A stretch of DNA of 64,000 nucleotides from Neoechinorhynchus agilis (GCA_051530055.1 CM121343.1:5580001-5644000), one strand, 5' to 3'. Counted from the stretch's first letter, positions 1 to 11,373 are shown. The notes: generated by a model from the sequence alone, not told the origin. Numbers and translations are program-made.

Positions 1-2095
1 AAATCATAGATGGTCTAACGATCGCTGTATGGCGATCAAATTGCATGGATCTAGTTTAGCCTTTACTATTGGCGGCCGACTGCAAAGAAACTGAGTTTTA
101 AATGACCGAAGATCTTAGTGACCGGCTAAATTGTAATGTCGAGAGATTTGATGAATTTGAGATTAATGGAAGCATTTAATTTGTTAGGTCGGTTGCTGAA
201 TATTCATGGATAATTTGTAGTGTATTTTTGTAGGGCTGAAAGGTCGTTTGTGCCTTGAGAATTTATAATCAGTTATAGTAGCGAAAATAACTTTTTCCTC
301 GCCATTTAAGCAGGTTTTTATTAGGTGTTTAATGTGTGGTATCCAATTTCCTTTTATTGTAGGACGCGAAAATATTTTTTTAGATTACAGAGGCCAGTTA
401 TTTAATCTAAAACAATAGCATTTTCTAATAATGATAAAAATTCTAACAATGAATTGTTTTATGAGAGAAAATTCTCTGACAATCATTTGAGAATTTTTGA
501 CGGATATAAATTGAAATCGTACGTAGCCTGAATTTTTAATCTAAAATAATTCCATTCGTGTTTTTTAGAATGACGAAATTTAAATTAATCAGTTTCTGAT
601 TTTATATTGAGAACATCGATAATCTATCCGTAAACATCAAAATGTTTCCATTTGATCACAAAACTCAAAATTAAAAAAAATTCGGATTTGATAGGAAGGA
701 TGATAGCGAACAAAGCTTCCCTGACATTGTATGTCGGACTAGTAACCCAACGAGTAATAAAATGTTTAAATGTTGATAGTCGACGCTAACAAGAGACACA
801 GACTCGGACATGCGTCAACGTTATCCCATTATCCTCGCGATATTCCTACCGGCAATTTGATTTGTTATTTTGGCTTAATTGTAATCTTAATTTCAGTTGA
901 AATAAAATCTCCTTTGCTATCTTAACAGTGCGTTTGGATCAGTCTGTCACGACTGTACTGAAACCCACTAGGATAAAAGTTATTATCCGAGTATTTAATA
1001 TTAAGTCTGAGGAAGGCTAATGATGGCATCGAATTTCCGTTGGAATTCAATCTACCGATTGGAGTCTTCATGAATCGTTGTGTAAGTGCTGTAAATTTGA
1101 AGTTTAAAATAGTCGCAGAATTGGGAATGTGAGTTGTTGGAACGATTGGTACGAAACGTTGGACGTAAACTGCTCTTATTTGAACGAATTAAAATGTCAA
1201 CTATTCAGGATTGTTTTGGGATTGGTCATATCTGCCCTTTACATTCCTAATAAGGGGCTTACGCATTGTATGACTGCGAGTGGTTCAGGTAAAGATTTAA
1301 GCTTGCCACAATTCTTAAATTTAGACTTCAGCGGTAAATATACTGATAAAAATATTTTTCGGTGTGAGGATATTTTAACGCTGATTTATTTATGGATGAG
1401 CGGTCTGTTTGGTTGTTCCGACCGACTGGCACTCTAGTTGAAAAACTCTAAAATTTTGGTATTTTCCACCTTAAAACAAGGTTCGTAAATGGTAGTTGGG
1501 ATAAATGCTGAATTTGGGTACGATAAGTAATGTCAACAAACCCACAGCGGTGACATTTCTCGCAGGTGACCCCATTTACTTTCATTATTGGCGATTTGAG
1601 GTATATTTAATGGCTCTTAGGCATAATGATTACTCGATGCATTTTGTTATTTTGAGTAGCCTGCAAAATTATGCACTTGGAAGATTTTTAGAGACTACTT
1701 TTTCTATCAAAGTGCCGATCTCGAGAATATGACTTTTCGAATCACCGATAATCAGTATGCAACACCAATAGCTCTACATATTTCTTAACGTCTATAGAAA
1801 CTTCTAAATGTCGAAGATTGTATGTGTTCAGCAACCTTAACGAAAAACATTATCATACATGGGAAAGTGTTTCGGTTTCTATTCAAAACGCCATAATCCG
1901 TTTGGCTCTTTGTGAAGGAAACGATTTATTTCTACCTAAAAAAGATCAAATAGGCGTCTGGAGCTGACATTCAACTCGGAACCGAATCATCTCATTCAAA
2001 TGGTTTACTGTAATCGTTCGTCTTTTTTATTCAAAGTTCTCGAGTTGTACACATAAGAATAAATGCAACGTCCGAAATTCCGTCTCTCAAAAGGT
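1..2095. other. intergenic, nothing recognised
   Basis: This AT-rich stretch has no reading frame longer than about 100 codons and none that resembles a known family. I saw no tRNA-like fold, tandem repeat or convincing exon chain. It could hold introns or regulatory DNA of a gene outside the window. Confidence 0.5.
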
Positions 2096-3230
2096 TTAAA
2101 CGTGTCTCAAACATTCTTCTTCTACAGCCTTTGTCCCGTTTGGATGCGGGGTCGGCTACTTTTGATAGTGGTGTCCGCCATTTTATTCGATCACTGGCTT
2201 CGTCCGGATTAAGTCGGGTCCGCTTCGAATGGTATCGAGCCAGCGTTGTTTTGGTCGACCTCGGGCTCGTTTGTGTTTCACCTCGATTTCCAGCCTAGCA
2301 ATCGCTATGGCACCTTCGTTGGAGCGCATCACATGACCATACCAGCGGATTCGGCATTCTCTGAGTTTGTGGATGATCGGCGCAACACCATAACGAAGTC
2401 TGATGTCGTCATTTCGGACGTGATCCAGGCAAATGTGTCCAGCGTAAAATCTTCGATTCCACGCTGACCAATCTTTTTTCAGCGGCCTTCGTAATCGGCC
2501 AACATTCAGCGACTGCTATTCTGTAGATTGTAAAGAAATTATTCATTATAGTTTCAGTTTCAATTAGCGATCTTTGATTCAGAAAAAATTCTGTAGATCA
2601 CTGACCTGGATGCGTCCTTTAATTTCCGATCACATAGGACACCCGTTGCCGTCCCCCTCCACTTTAGCCACGTTGCATTGATTCGTTCATTGATTTCTGT
2701 TTTAAGCTCACCGTCCAACGAGATCGTTGATCCGAGGTAGCGGAATTTTTCTCAACGTGGCAAGTCAGTGTCGCGAATTAGTGCCGGTTTCGTTTGCCTT
2801 GGTTGTTAGGTACATTGACTTGATTTAGACGCAATCCGTGCTTTGAGAGTTTATCATGCCACGTCTCTACCAATTTTTCGAGATCATCTTTATTCTCTGA
2901 AGACAGGAAGACGTCGTCGGTATAAAGGATTGTGAATGTGGTAGGACGCGCTGTATGCCCTGGCTGATCGTGTCCATGAAAGGTATAAATAGTAAGGGAG
3001 GAAAGCGCACTTCCCTTATGAACGCCAACGGAGATATTGAAAGCATTCGATATCCCCGTCGCAGCATTTAGTACTCTGCTCCTAGGATCTGTATATCGAA
3101 GTTTCACGCACTTTACGAGCCCCTCTGGGACTCTATGGTTACGTAGCGCGTGCCAGATAAGTTCATGGGGTACACGGTCTAACGCTTTTTCGAGGTCAAG
3201 GAAGGCTCCTGGTGACAAGCCGAGCGACAG
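2096..3230 (-). mobile_element. RTE-like LINE relic (reverse transcriptase and 3' part)
   Basis: Read on the minus strand, 3218-2778 encodes reverse-transcriptase blocks in the usual order: a block with AFLDLEKALDRVPHELIW, then VGVHKGSALSSL, then an ILYTDDV active-site block (catalytic YxDD), then a GLRLN block. Downstream, towards 2100, the translation contains KWRTPLSKVADPASKRDKG, typical of the region close to the 3' end of RTE-type LINEs. The 5' endonuclease part is missing, as expected of 5'-truncated LINE copies. The frame is interrupted several times between the RT blocks and the tail, so this is a dead copy. Family assignment rests on remembered motif wording, not a search. Confidence 0.75.
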
Positions 3231-3565
3231 GTCGATCAGGAGGTTTCAAGACCACCTTCATCGCTAACCCAACCAAGCGTGCCTCAAACATTGCAGAGAT
3301 AAATTTAACCAAAACATTCAGCGTTCAACATGAACTTTGCTTCCTAGAGCAAGTGAAAAGTCACATATTGGATAGTGTAAGAAAGGCGGTGGAAACACGT
3401 TACTCGCTCTCTAGTTGACTATTATGACACAATCATAGTTGCGACAGTGAGTAAAAATAATAACTATTGATTTTGGCCAAAATAAGTGGAAATATCTAAC
3501 TTTAATTTGTTTGAACAGTTATAAGTTTAATAATTCTTCGTAAACCCAAGGAGTTTTTGTAGATT
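3231..3565. other. intergenic, nothing recognised
   Basis: Short AT-rich spacer between the LINE relic and the small reading frame that follows. No motif was recognised. Confidence 0.4.
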
Positions 3566-3994
3566 TTGAAGATATCTAAGAAGGTCTATTACCTTGGTGA
3601 TATTTGCGTTTTTTGCATGCGACAATTCACAACGCTCATCTCCGCAGCGGTCCACCACCACCACCACCACTTGATGCGAAACATATCGGTTCAAACGACC
3701 GTGCTGCAAACTGCATCGACGGTGAATCCGGCTCTAACGATAATCGTGAATGAAACGCCTCTTTTCGCGCTACGAATCTTTACATGGCTGATGATTATAA
3801 TAATCAATATTTGTTTGATTTTGTCATGTGTTGAAATGCGAGTTCACCTAATGTACATCTACCTTTATTTGCAACATCGAAAACGGTACAAGCGTTACAT
3901 GAACCTTGACCAAGAATCTACACACGGTTCCACAACCTCCACTGACGACGACGACGGTGTAGGAGGACTTGTAATCAGAGATGACAATACCTGA
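3566..3994 (+). CDS. hypothetical small membrane protein or exon
   Basis: The 142-codon frame has a His run (six His near residues 30-35), one strongly hydrophobic segment around residues 70-92 (WLMIIIINICLILSC) that could span a membrane, a basic stretch after it (HRKRYKRY) and an acidic end (DDDDG). This order suggests a single-pass protein with a positive cytoplasmic side. An AATAAA signal lies just after the stop, near 4003. A run ending in TTTTTGTAG sits directly upstream, so this may be the last exon of a spliced gene rather than a whole gene. I do not recognise a family. Confidence 0.35.
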   Translation: MKISKKVYYLGDICVFCMRQFTTLISAAVHHHHHHLMRNISVQTTVLQTASTVNPALTIIVNETPLFALRIFTWLMIIIINICLILSCVEMRVHLMYIYLYLQHRKRYKRYMNLDQESTHGSTTSTDDDDGVGGLVIRDDNT

Positions 3995-4012
3995 ATTTTT
4001 TAAATAAACATA

Positions 4013-4140
4013 ATATATTTTTTACAATCTGTTTGAAGCACACTCACCACCTCCCGGCAAATTCCAGCTTTTGTCCTCGACCGTCGCCGTCACGCTGGCA
4101 GCATTTCCCCTTGAAATAGAACCTTTTTGGAATTCTTACC
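4013..4140 (-). repeat. exon-like repeat, copy 1
   Basis: This segment recurs at 4558-4695 and partly at 5685-5740, in the same orientation. On the minus strand it reads into a peptide containing VEEGQKLEF-like wording and ends at a good splice donor (GTGAGTGTGC). That suggests a duplicated exon with flanking intron DNA. Copy 1 differs from copy 2 by small indels. The family is unknown. Confidence 0.5.
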
Positions 4141-4557
4141 TTGCTCCCCGGTTCAAGATTCTTTTATTATTACTATTTCGAAAGAGCAAAACCTCGCCTC
4201 GTCCGGGCCATTTCTTGTAAGTCTTTAAATATGTGAAGCAATGACCCGGATAAGGCGTTGTTTCCTCCTTCGAAATATTTCGGGGATTATGATCAAAAAT
4301 CATTCATCATTTACCATCTCGGAGGATTTTCTTGATATGATTTTAAAAATCTGTACGCCGAAATTTCGAACTGCACAATAAATTTAATGAACCAGTTAAA
4401 GGATTAATCGTGGCGGTACTCAGTTTGGACTGTATCAACGCTGCACTTGTTTTTAGGTCAACACGAATAAAACTGATACACACGCACGATAGATAAATTT
4501 CCCGGGATTCTTCGATTAAAATGATTAAATGGGTTCTCGTATTTTTTTAAAAGGAAA

Positions 4558-4795
4558 ACATAATATATTTTTAACAATCTGTTTGAAGCACACTCACCAC
4601 CTCCCGGCAAATTCCAGCTTTTGTCCTTCCTCGACCGTCGCCGTCACGCTGGCAGCATTTCCCCTTAAAAAGAACCTTTTTGAATTCTTACCTTGCAATC
4701 CCATACCACCCGGTCCTTTTCCCATCTCCCTAAATGCCTTAGCACTCTCGACTAAGACAGTCTCTCAGAGTTGTACAATTCCTCCCTCTCAATAA
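4558..4795 (-). repeat. exon-like repeat, copy 2, with adjacent candidate exon
   Basis: This is the best-preserved copy of the exon-like repeat. On the minus strand the sequence from about 4790 to 4694 codes for a Gly-rich end (GPGGMGLQ) followed directly by a strong donor, GTAAGAATTC. The repeated part then gives NAASVTATVEEGQKLEF-like wording ending at GTGAGTGTGC. A real spliced gene on the minus strand is possible, but I could not chain the exons or name the product. The duplicated segment is about 130 bp. Confidence 0.4.
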
Positions 4796-5079
4796 TAAGC
4801 ACGGTTCGTGTGTGTCTATATGACTGGGAAGTGTATAAAACGCTGGTGTGTGCGTAAGCCAGCGCTGCCACTATCATCAGCTAGAGCGTACCAATCTTTG
4901 TCTTTTCGTAATAGCCCTCAGAACACGCAACCTTCTCTCAGGTGACAAGGAACCCGGATCCAATCTTTGGACATCCGTGAATCTAATCGCGGATATCTTC
5001 TAGGAAAAAAAACTTCATGTTTCAAGGGAACCAATTCTCGCACCTTTATTTCACATAGGCTGAATGGTGAGACGACTCC

Positions 5080-5310
5080 TCAGACGACACTCTGAACAAA
5101 ACAGAGCGTCTCGAATGTCAAGGTACTCAACGCTGTCGTGTGATTTTTCACTTTTTTCCCACGTTCAAACGCGTTATTGATCATTTTGACCGGGACTTCG
5201 TGTCCAAGGGATTCTTTAATCGACCTTTTTAGCCGCCGGTCAATATCGTGGAGATGGACGGCTGCCATATTCATCCTCTGAGGAAAATCTTCTGTGATTG
5301 CATCTCTCAT
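5080..5310 (-). CDS. hypothetical frame, unrecognised
   Basis: The 76-codon frame is rich in charged residues and contains a basic helix-like middle (RRLKRSIKESLGHEVP, residues about 25-40). There is no recognised domain. It may be an exon or a chance frame; nothing nearby decides this. Confidence 0.15.
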   Translation of the reverse strand: MRDAITEDFPQRMNMAAVHLHDIDRRLKRSIKESLGHEVPVKMINNAFERGKKVKNHTTALSTLTFETLCFVQSVV

Positions 5311-5684
5311 TGTGCCGACTCAACGAACGTCTCGGTTTTATAAGATTCTCCTTATTTTAAAGCTTTCGACCTTTGAAAGCAAAAAAATCCGATTTTCAGT
5401 CATTGAATCTCGACTTGTGTCTCTAAATATTTGACATCTTCTTAAATCTACGGTTCATTTGCACAACGTCACTTCCTTGAACAAAAATGCATTTTTGCGA
5501 ACAATTTGTTCATTTCCTCTGCATAAATAAAGATTCCCATTTTTACATGTATATTTAAATTTCAACAAATCTGCCATTATTATGTGTTCCCAAAAGCAAA
5601 TCCAAGCGGAAATTTTTTTAATATCTGATTTTGCGAACTTTCAGATTGTCATACAGTTTTCTATTTGGTTACTTTTCTTTACAT

Positions 5685-5885
5685 TCACCACCTCCCACCA
5701 AATTCCAGCTTTTGTCCTTCCTCGACCGTCGCCATCATTGAAACGTACAAAAAACGATTAAAGACACCAAATGAACAACAACTTTTATTTAAATTGACCG
5801 CTCGGTCCCCCCCTATTTCTTCCGTTTTACTCACCAACTTGTCCGGATGAACAAAGAAATGGTTTAGATGGCCGTTTTGCCCCAT
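5685..5885 (-). repeat. exon-like repeat, copy 3 (partial)
   Basis: Only the core of the repeat (about 50 bp at 5687-5735) matches copies 1 and 2; flanking sequence differs. On the minus strand the match codes for ATVEEGQKLEFGGRW and stops at a donor-like GTGAATG, as in the other copies. The same frame runs upstream to a Met near 5885. Retention of both peptide wording and donor across copies is the main reason to suspect an exon origin. Confidence 0.4.
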
Positions 5886-5950
5886 ATTTTCCCTCCTTGC
5901 GGACCATCTTTTTATGTTACGGAGTCCTTAATTTGTCTATAGATTAAGAA

Positions 5951-7375
5951 ATGCGACGAAGACAGGCTGGATCAAACGCAAGTCAAAGCAGCGACCAAAT
6001 CGATTGCTTCTCCGATCCGAACGGATGTCCACAAACGATTCTTGACCCGAAACGTTCTCCGAGTCAGTCATTTTCCCAACTAATACTCGACCGGTATGGA
6101 TTCATCCAAAGTGTGAACAACTCGACTCGAATTCCATCCCACAACCACCGCCAACAACAACAACAACAACAACAACCATCGACGAACGACAACCAGCATT
6201 GTGGTGATTCGTCACACGAAGAACAATCTCATCAATGGTGGGGGGATCCATCTGAATCCAGTGGAACCAAAACTATAGACAGTCTTAGCAGTATGCTGGA
6301 CATCAATGTACTCCACCGTCACGAATCCAAATGGATAGAAATGTTCAAGAACTGGCCTGATTTCATGGATAAAAGGTTCCAAAAAGTGAAATCACGGTGC
6401 AGGAAAGGTATTCCGCCTTCAGTACGCGGATGTGCGTGGAGGCATTTAAGTGGAGCAGTCGTCCTTGAAGACGAGAACCCAGGTTATTACTTTGAATTGG
6501 TTAAATCCGATAAAGGCGATCCTAAAGTGCTCGCTGAGATCCAAAAAGATTTACATCGATCATTTCCGAATCATGAACTATTTTACGATGATGGAGTCAT
6601 CAATCCAACGTCTTCTTCTTCAAGTCTACCCAGAGGCCAATCTGATTTATTTGATCTTCTTAAAGCATATTCACTTCACAATCCATGCGTCGGATACTGC
6701 CAGGCACTTGCACCGGTCGCGTCCGTCCTATTAATGCATTTACCGGCACACCAAGCATTCTGGGTATTGGTGGCTACGTGCCAATATTATCTTGAAGGAT
6801 ACTATAATCCGGATTTGAGTGCTTTGAAAACTGACGCTGACATCCTTGATAAACTCCTGGAGAAATTCGCATTTAAACTGCACCATCTCTTACATGAAAC
6901 TGGCACAGAACCAGTTCTTTTTGCAACGGAGTGGTTCCTATGCATATTCTCAAGAAGCCTTCCTTGGGCAAGTGTCCTCCGAATATGGGATGCATTCTTT
7001 TGTGAGGGGGTCAAGATTCTGTTTAAAGTAGCGTTCATTTGGATCCGTCTTTCATTGGACCCAAAATTCAGGCTTAAAATGCGGAGCATAAAAAAGTATA
7101 ACGTTAAAGCGCAATATACAATTTCACATTCAAGACAAATTTCAACGGATAATTTTTTGAACGTAGGTGAAATGAAACCTTCCTCGTTCGACTCGGTTTT
7201 TACTTCGTGTGAACAACAAGCCGATATTCTATCCAAGATTAAAAGTGGACCAATTCAAAATTTAAACGCTGAAGATCTTATGCATCAGTTATCTAAACTA
7301 CCGATTTCCGATCATGACTTATACGATGTCCACAAATCGGTTTTTCAAAAAACAAAGAAGTCCAAAGGAGTATGA
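5951..7375 (+). CDS. TBC1D10/EPI64-type Rab GTPase-activating protein
   Basis: An intronless 474-aa protein. Residues 1-100 are low-complexity and include a run of nine Gln (about 57-65). The TBC domain covers roughly residues 125-365. It begins with RKGIPPSVRGCAWRHLSG and carries both catalytic fingers of the family: the arginine-finger motif IQKDLHRSFP (IxxDxxR) and the glutamine-finger motif VGYCQ. EWFLCIFSRSLPW and LRIWDAFFCEGVKILFKV follow, and they match the wording of TBC1D10A-C. TBC domains stimulate GTP hydrolysis on Rab proteins in membrane traffic; which Rab is unknown here. The start Met follows an in-frame stop, and an acceptor-like TCTATAG lies just upstream, so a 5' non-coding exon is possible. 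The Q-rich N-terminus replaces the vertebrate one and the C-terminal tail is short. Confidence 0.88.
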   Translation: MRRRQAGSNASQSSDQIDCFSDPNGCPQTILDPKRSPSQSFSQLILDRYGFIQSVNNSTRIPSHNHRQQQQQQQQPSTNDNQHCGDSSHEEQSHQWWGDPSESSGTKTIDSLSSMLDINVLHRHESKWIEMFKNWPDFMDKRFQKVKSRCRKGIPPSVRGCAWRHLSGAVVLEDENPGYYFELVKSDKGDPKVLAEIQKDLHRSFPNHELFYDDGVINPTSSSSSLPRGQSDLFDLLKAYSLHNPCVGYCQALAPVASVLLMHLPAHQAFWVLVATCQYYLEGYYNPDLSALKTDADILDKLLEKFAFKLHHLLHETGTEPVLFATEWFLCIFSRSLPWASVLRIWDAFFCEGVKILFKVAFIWIRLSLDPKFRLKMRSIKKYNVKAQYTISHSRQISTDNFLNVGEMKPSSFDSVFTSCEQQADILSKIKSGPIQNLNAEDLMHQLSKLPISDHDLYDVHKSVFQKTKKSKGV

Positions 7376-7835
7376 GTTACAATTGAACTAAATTGTACCT
7401 TTTGTACATTATATTTGTACATCTCCTCTTGAATTGTAAATCATCTTCATTAAATCTTCACTTTTGACGCACTTCGTTCGAAAATTAGTTCGCTTTTAAC
7501 CCCTTTAAAAGAATTCGACAGATATGAAAACCTTCAAGAATTCTGATCCGCTCATATTTGGTAGGGATATTTATTACAAGCCAACATGTCTCATGGTGTT
7601 ATTCTTGAGATGATAATTTTCCATTATAAACTAAATCACTAAATCGTAGACCGCCTATCAAAAACCTGCAAAATACCAATTGCTTATTTTCGTCAAAAAA
7701 TAGAAATCAGGTGCATTCCATTAGAGTGAGTCGGAATCAAGGATTCTTGAACTTAAAAGAAATACGTAAAAACCATTTTCATATAAACTGCGCCATCAAC
7801 ATATCAGCCGTTCGGTTCAAATTCAATCCGTGACC
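7376..7835. other. intergenic, 3' flank of the RabGAP gene
   Basis: AT-rich flank containing ATTAAA near 7450, a possible polyadenylation signal for the preceding gene. Otherwise nothing was recognised. Confidence 0.4.
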
Positions 7836-9180
7836 AAGCCAAACAACGCAATTCTTCAAATTTTACTATTTGAACGCGGACGAATAGCTTTTAAAATAAC
7901 TGATTAAATTTAGAAGAGAATCAAGAACGGTCCAAGTTAGAGGAGAAAAGATTTTACGTCCTAAAATCGTAATTCTTAAAATATTATTAGTTGAACGCCA
8001 GCGAATAGCTTTTAAAATAACTGATTAAATTCAAAAGAGAATCAAGAACGGTCAAAGTTAGAGAAAAAATAAACGAAAAGATTTTACGTCCTCAAATCGT
8101 AATTCTAAACGAAAAGATTTTACGTCCTCAAATCGAAATTCTTAAAATATTATTAGTTGAACGCTAGCGAAAAGCTTTTAAAATAACTGATTAAATTCAG
8201 AAGAGAATCAAGAACGGTTCAAGTTAGAGGAGAAAAAAAACGAAAAGATTTTACGTCCTCAAATCGAAATTCTTAAAATATTATTAATTGAACGCTAGCG
8301 AAAAGCTTTTAAAATAACTGATTAAATTCAGAAGAGAATCAAGAACGGTCCAAGTTAGAGGAGAAAAAATAAACCAAAGGATTTTACGTCCTCAAATCGT
8401 AATTCTTCAAATTTTACTATGAACGCTGACGAATAGCCTTTAAAATAACCGATTAAATTCAGAAGAGAATCAAGAACGTTCAAAGTTAGAGGAGAAAAAA
8501 AACGAAAAGATTTTACGTCCTAAAATCGTAATTCTTAAAATATTATTAGTTGAACGCCAGCGAATAGCTTTTAAAATAACTGATTAAATTCAAAAGAGAA
8601 TCAAGAACGGTCAAAGTTAGAGAAAAAATAAACGAAAAGATTTTACGTCCTCAAATCGTAATTCTAAACGAAAAGATTTTACGTCCTCAAATCGAAATTC
8701 TTAAAATATTATTAGTTGAACGCTAGCGAAAAGCTTTTAAAATAACTGATTAAATTCAGAAGAGAATCAAGAACGGTCCAAGTTAGAGGAGAAAAAATAA
8801 ACCAAAGGATTTTACGTCCTCAAATCGTAATTCTTCAAATTTTACTATGAACGCTGACGAATAGCCTTTAAAATAACCGATTAAATTCAGAAGAGAATCA
8901 AGAACGTTCAAAGTTAGAGGAGAAAAAAAACGAAAAGATTTTACGTCCTAAAATCGTAATTCTTAAAATTTTTCTATTTGAACGCCAACGAATGGTTTTT
9001 AAAATAACTGATTAAATTTACAAAAAAGATCAAGAACGGTCAAAGTTAGCGGAGAAAAAAACGAAAAGATTTTACGTCCTCAAATCGTAATTCTTAAAAT
9101 ATTATTGGTTGAACGCCAGCGAATAGTTTTTAAAATAACTGATTAAATTCAGAAGAGAATCAAGAACGATAAAAGAGAAA
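7836..9180. repeat. minisatellite, about ten units of roughly 120-165 bp
   Basis: The core TTTTAAAATAACTGATTAAA recurs about ten times between 7888 and 9150, each time followed by an AGAGAATCAAGAACGGT-like block and a GATTTTACGTCCTCAAATCG block. Unit length varies because the last block is sometimes doubled (for example at 8085-8145 and 8630-8695). A longer stretch near 7945-8165 is nearly repeated near 8515-8735, so there is higher-order structure from block duplication. There is no coding potential. Confidence 0.9.
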
Positions 9181-10020
9181 ATGAGTGTATTTCCCACTAA
9201 TTTAAAACGAATGAAACACTGAATAATTATATCTTGTCCGCCTTTGCTGCCAAAATCTAAACAATTAACGGGAACTTAAAAATAGTGGGTTAAATCCAAG
9301 GTTCCGACTGTTCAATCGCTATTTCTTTAAAAAGTATACCCTCAATTCTTCCGAGCATACTTTTATTCATCAAATTTCATAGCAAATACTCACGTTAACA
9401 ATGAAATGGACGATTATTTCATTCCCGAATTCAATCTCAAATGCATTTAAGACAATCGTTGTCTTTGAGGCATTAAGACAAAACTGAATGACCGAATATG
9501 CGAAAGTTCAGTTTATTCCGCATCTCGCTCGAGCCTTGAACTCACCGAGCGAAAAAATCGTGATCGCCAATTGAATCATCGTATTTCTTGGTCAACTTTT
9601 AAAGTTATCGACTAATTCGAAAATAGCGAAATCGTCGTATCTTTACTCCTCTTTTATTTTCTGCTACAATCACACGCACAAATGTTTATATCGGCAGCGC
9701 CGTCTAACACACTCGCGCGATTATGCTTCAACTTTCTCACGAAGCGGCGATCTCTCATGAACTCTCATTATGCGGTCAATAGTGACTTCCTCCTCATTTA
9801 TCTCAATCTCCGTAATCAATTAAGAAAGCGTTGAGATGACTGTGGGACTTGGGGAAACGAATCAGCGTGACGACTGGAGAGCCAAGATCGACGTCGTTCT
9901 TGGCGCAAAAAATAAGCATTGCAGGGCAATGCGGCTAGCATTTTGGCCAGCGCCGATGAATAGGAGCGTTGAAGAAACTATAAATTATGTATGCTTGCTA
10001 TTAAAAAAACGTAAAACTTT
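9181..10020. other. intergenic, nothing recognised
   Basis: Unique-looking AT-rich DNA. A frame at 9836-10090 is short and has no family resemblance. Its end already belongs to the foldback element that follows. Confidence 0.4.
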
Positions 10021-10021
10021 G

Positions 10022-10228
10022 CAAATCATTATCAAAAATTATGTAAATTTATTGAATCGATATTTGGGCTCAATCCAGAGCCTTTATTAAGATTGTTGGT
10101 AAGTTTTTATAAGTTTTTACATACCAACAATCTTAATAGAGGCCCTGGATCGAGCTCAAATATCGATTCAATAAATTTACATAATTTTTGTCGCCACTGA
10201 GCAATAATCATGAGCAGTTTCTCCATGC
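10022..10228. mobile_element. foldback element, two arms of about 75 bp
   Basis: The sequence from 10034 (AATTATGTAAATTTATTGAA) to about 10105 is repeated in reverse complement from about 10118 to 10195, with a few mismatches and an AT-rich loop of about 15 bp. One arm plus flank (GAAACTGCTCATGATTATTG, minus strand here) recurs at 14496-14605, just inside the left arm boundary of the large inverted duplication. It is therefore a dispersed repeat, probably a non-autonomous foldback (MITE-like) element. Confidence 0.7.
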
Positions 10229-10302
10229 ACGGCCGAATGGACACGCAGTCCACGGACTTCGGTCTGGGAAGCGCTGGTCTGCGCTCAATGCCCCAAGGCC
10301 GT

Positions 10303-10500
10303 ACTGAATACGAGTTTATACGCATCCCTCCGGATTCTCAGATGCCGCCAAGAGGCGGGACTCATCGGTGAGTTTCCTTCCTTCAGCGGTATTTCGTCTC
10401 TTTGGTTGTGCGTCATTGGCGGTAACGGATTCAAACCCGTTGGCCCTAACTGGGATCTGGGGCATAAGTCCACTTGACCACCTCAACACTACAGAATCTA
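10303..10500 (-). mobile_element. tRNA-derived SINE copy
   Basis: Read on the minus strand, this copy starts with an A-box-like GGTGGTCAAGTGGACTT, then a B-box-like GGTTTGAATCC about 45 nt later, the spacing of RNA polymerase III promoters from tRNAs with a long variable arm (Ser/Leu type). The body shared by all family members follows: a GATGAGTCC-like block, a GGAGG stem and a CGTACAAACTCG-like end. Confidence 0.75.
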
Positions 10501-10607
10501 CAAACTTCGCTAATTTAGCCTTGTTAAATTTTCCGATTTTTTAGCATTCTAATGTGTGGCTCAGCCGGTAATCTATTGATAGATATTTACCAGGCTAAAG
10601 TGGCGAA

Positions 10608-10760
10608 GCTTGTACATTCCATAGATGTGCCGAGGAGGTCAAGTGGACTTGAGCCCAATCCACAATCGCCGATGACTCACAACCAAAGGGAACGAGAAAG
10701 CTCGTTGAAGGGAAGAGGGGGAAGCTCACTGAGGAGTGATGAATGGGAGACGCATTGATC
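10608..10760 (+). mobile_element. SINE copy with B box deleted
   Basis: Same family as 10303-10500 but in plus orientation. It begins with CCGAGGAGGTCAAGTGGACTT (A-box region), then jumps directly to AATCGCCGATGACTCACAAC, so the B-box section of the tRNA head is missing. The same deletion occurs in the tandem copies at 23.2-24.1 kb, so this is a distinct subfamily. Confidence 0.65.
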
Positions 10761-10849
10761 GAAAAAGTTATATTGATTCAGTTATAAAGTTGCGTAACTA
10801 GAATATTTTGGTGATGTTAAACTTAAAGCGTATAACATTGCCATGTGGC

Positions 10850-11125
10850 ATACAGTCAAACAGATCTCTCATCAGAGAATCGATTGAATCATTTCGATTC
10901 TAATGCGAATTCGGTATACGAGTTTGTACGCATTCCTCCGGATCCTCAGATATTTTCCGAGGAGGTTGGACTCATCAGTGAGCTTCCTCCTCTTCCCTTC
11001 AACCAGCTTTTTAGTTCCCTTTGGTTGTGAGTCATCGGCGGTAACGGATTGGAACCCGTTGATCCAACCAACTGGAATCAGGGATCATTAGCTAACCTAA
11101 CCACCACGGCACACCGATGATTCAC
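10850..11125 (-). mobile_element. SINE copy with intact tRNA-like head (left arm)
   Basis: On the minus strand the head GCCGTGGTGGTTAGGTTAGC and a B-box-like GGTTCCAATCC are both present, followed by the family body and the CGTACAAACTCGTATACCG end. It is paired with the copy at 22886-23160 in the other arm, with several base differences. Confidence 0.75.
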
Positions 11126-11257
11126 CCCTGTTGAAAGGAAGAGGATGAAACTCTATGATGAGTCCCGCCTCCGATAAAAAAATATCCTCAAGTTTTACTG
11201 TTTGGTTTTGAAATTTACATTTCCTTAAATTTATCCAAGGTTGCTTTCGATTGGTTT

Positions 11258-11373
11258 TCGATTTTTATTAATGGCGAATTTTTACCTCCTCGAGAGTAGA
11301 GAAATTTATTTTGAATTTTCGAGGCTTTAGCCTCCTCATCAGACATTGTTGGGTAAAAATTCGCCATTAATAA
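11258..11373 (-). mobile_element. small foldback element with hammerhead-like core (left arm)
   Basis: About 20-bp terminal inverted repeats (TTTTTATTAATGGCGAAT and its complement) enclose, on the minus strand, CTGATGAG, a GAGGC/GCCTC stem with a TAAA loop, and GAAA. It is the partner of 22634-22749 in the other arm. Confidence 0.6.

Noticed and set aside
3656-3670. Run of His codons as a cloning tag
   Set aside because: It is a simple CAC/CCA triplet repeat within native-looking sequence with no vector sequence nearby.
10845-11091. Short proteins in SINE copies (FVPFGCESSAV-type frames)
   Set aside because: They are translations of the SINE body; the same frames appear in tandem and inverted copies with shifting ends.
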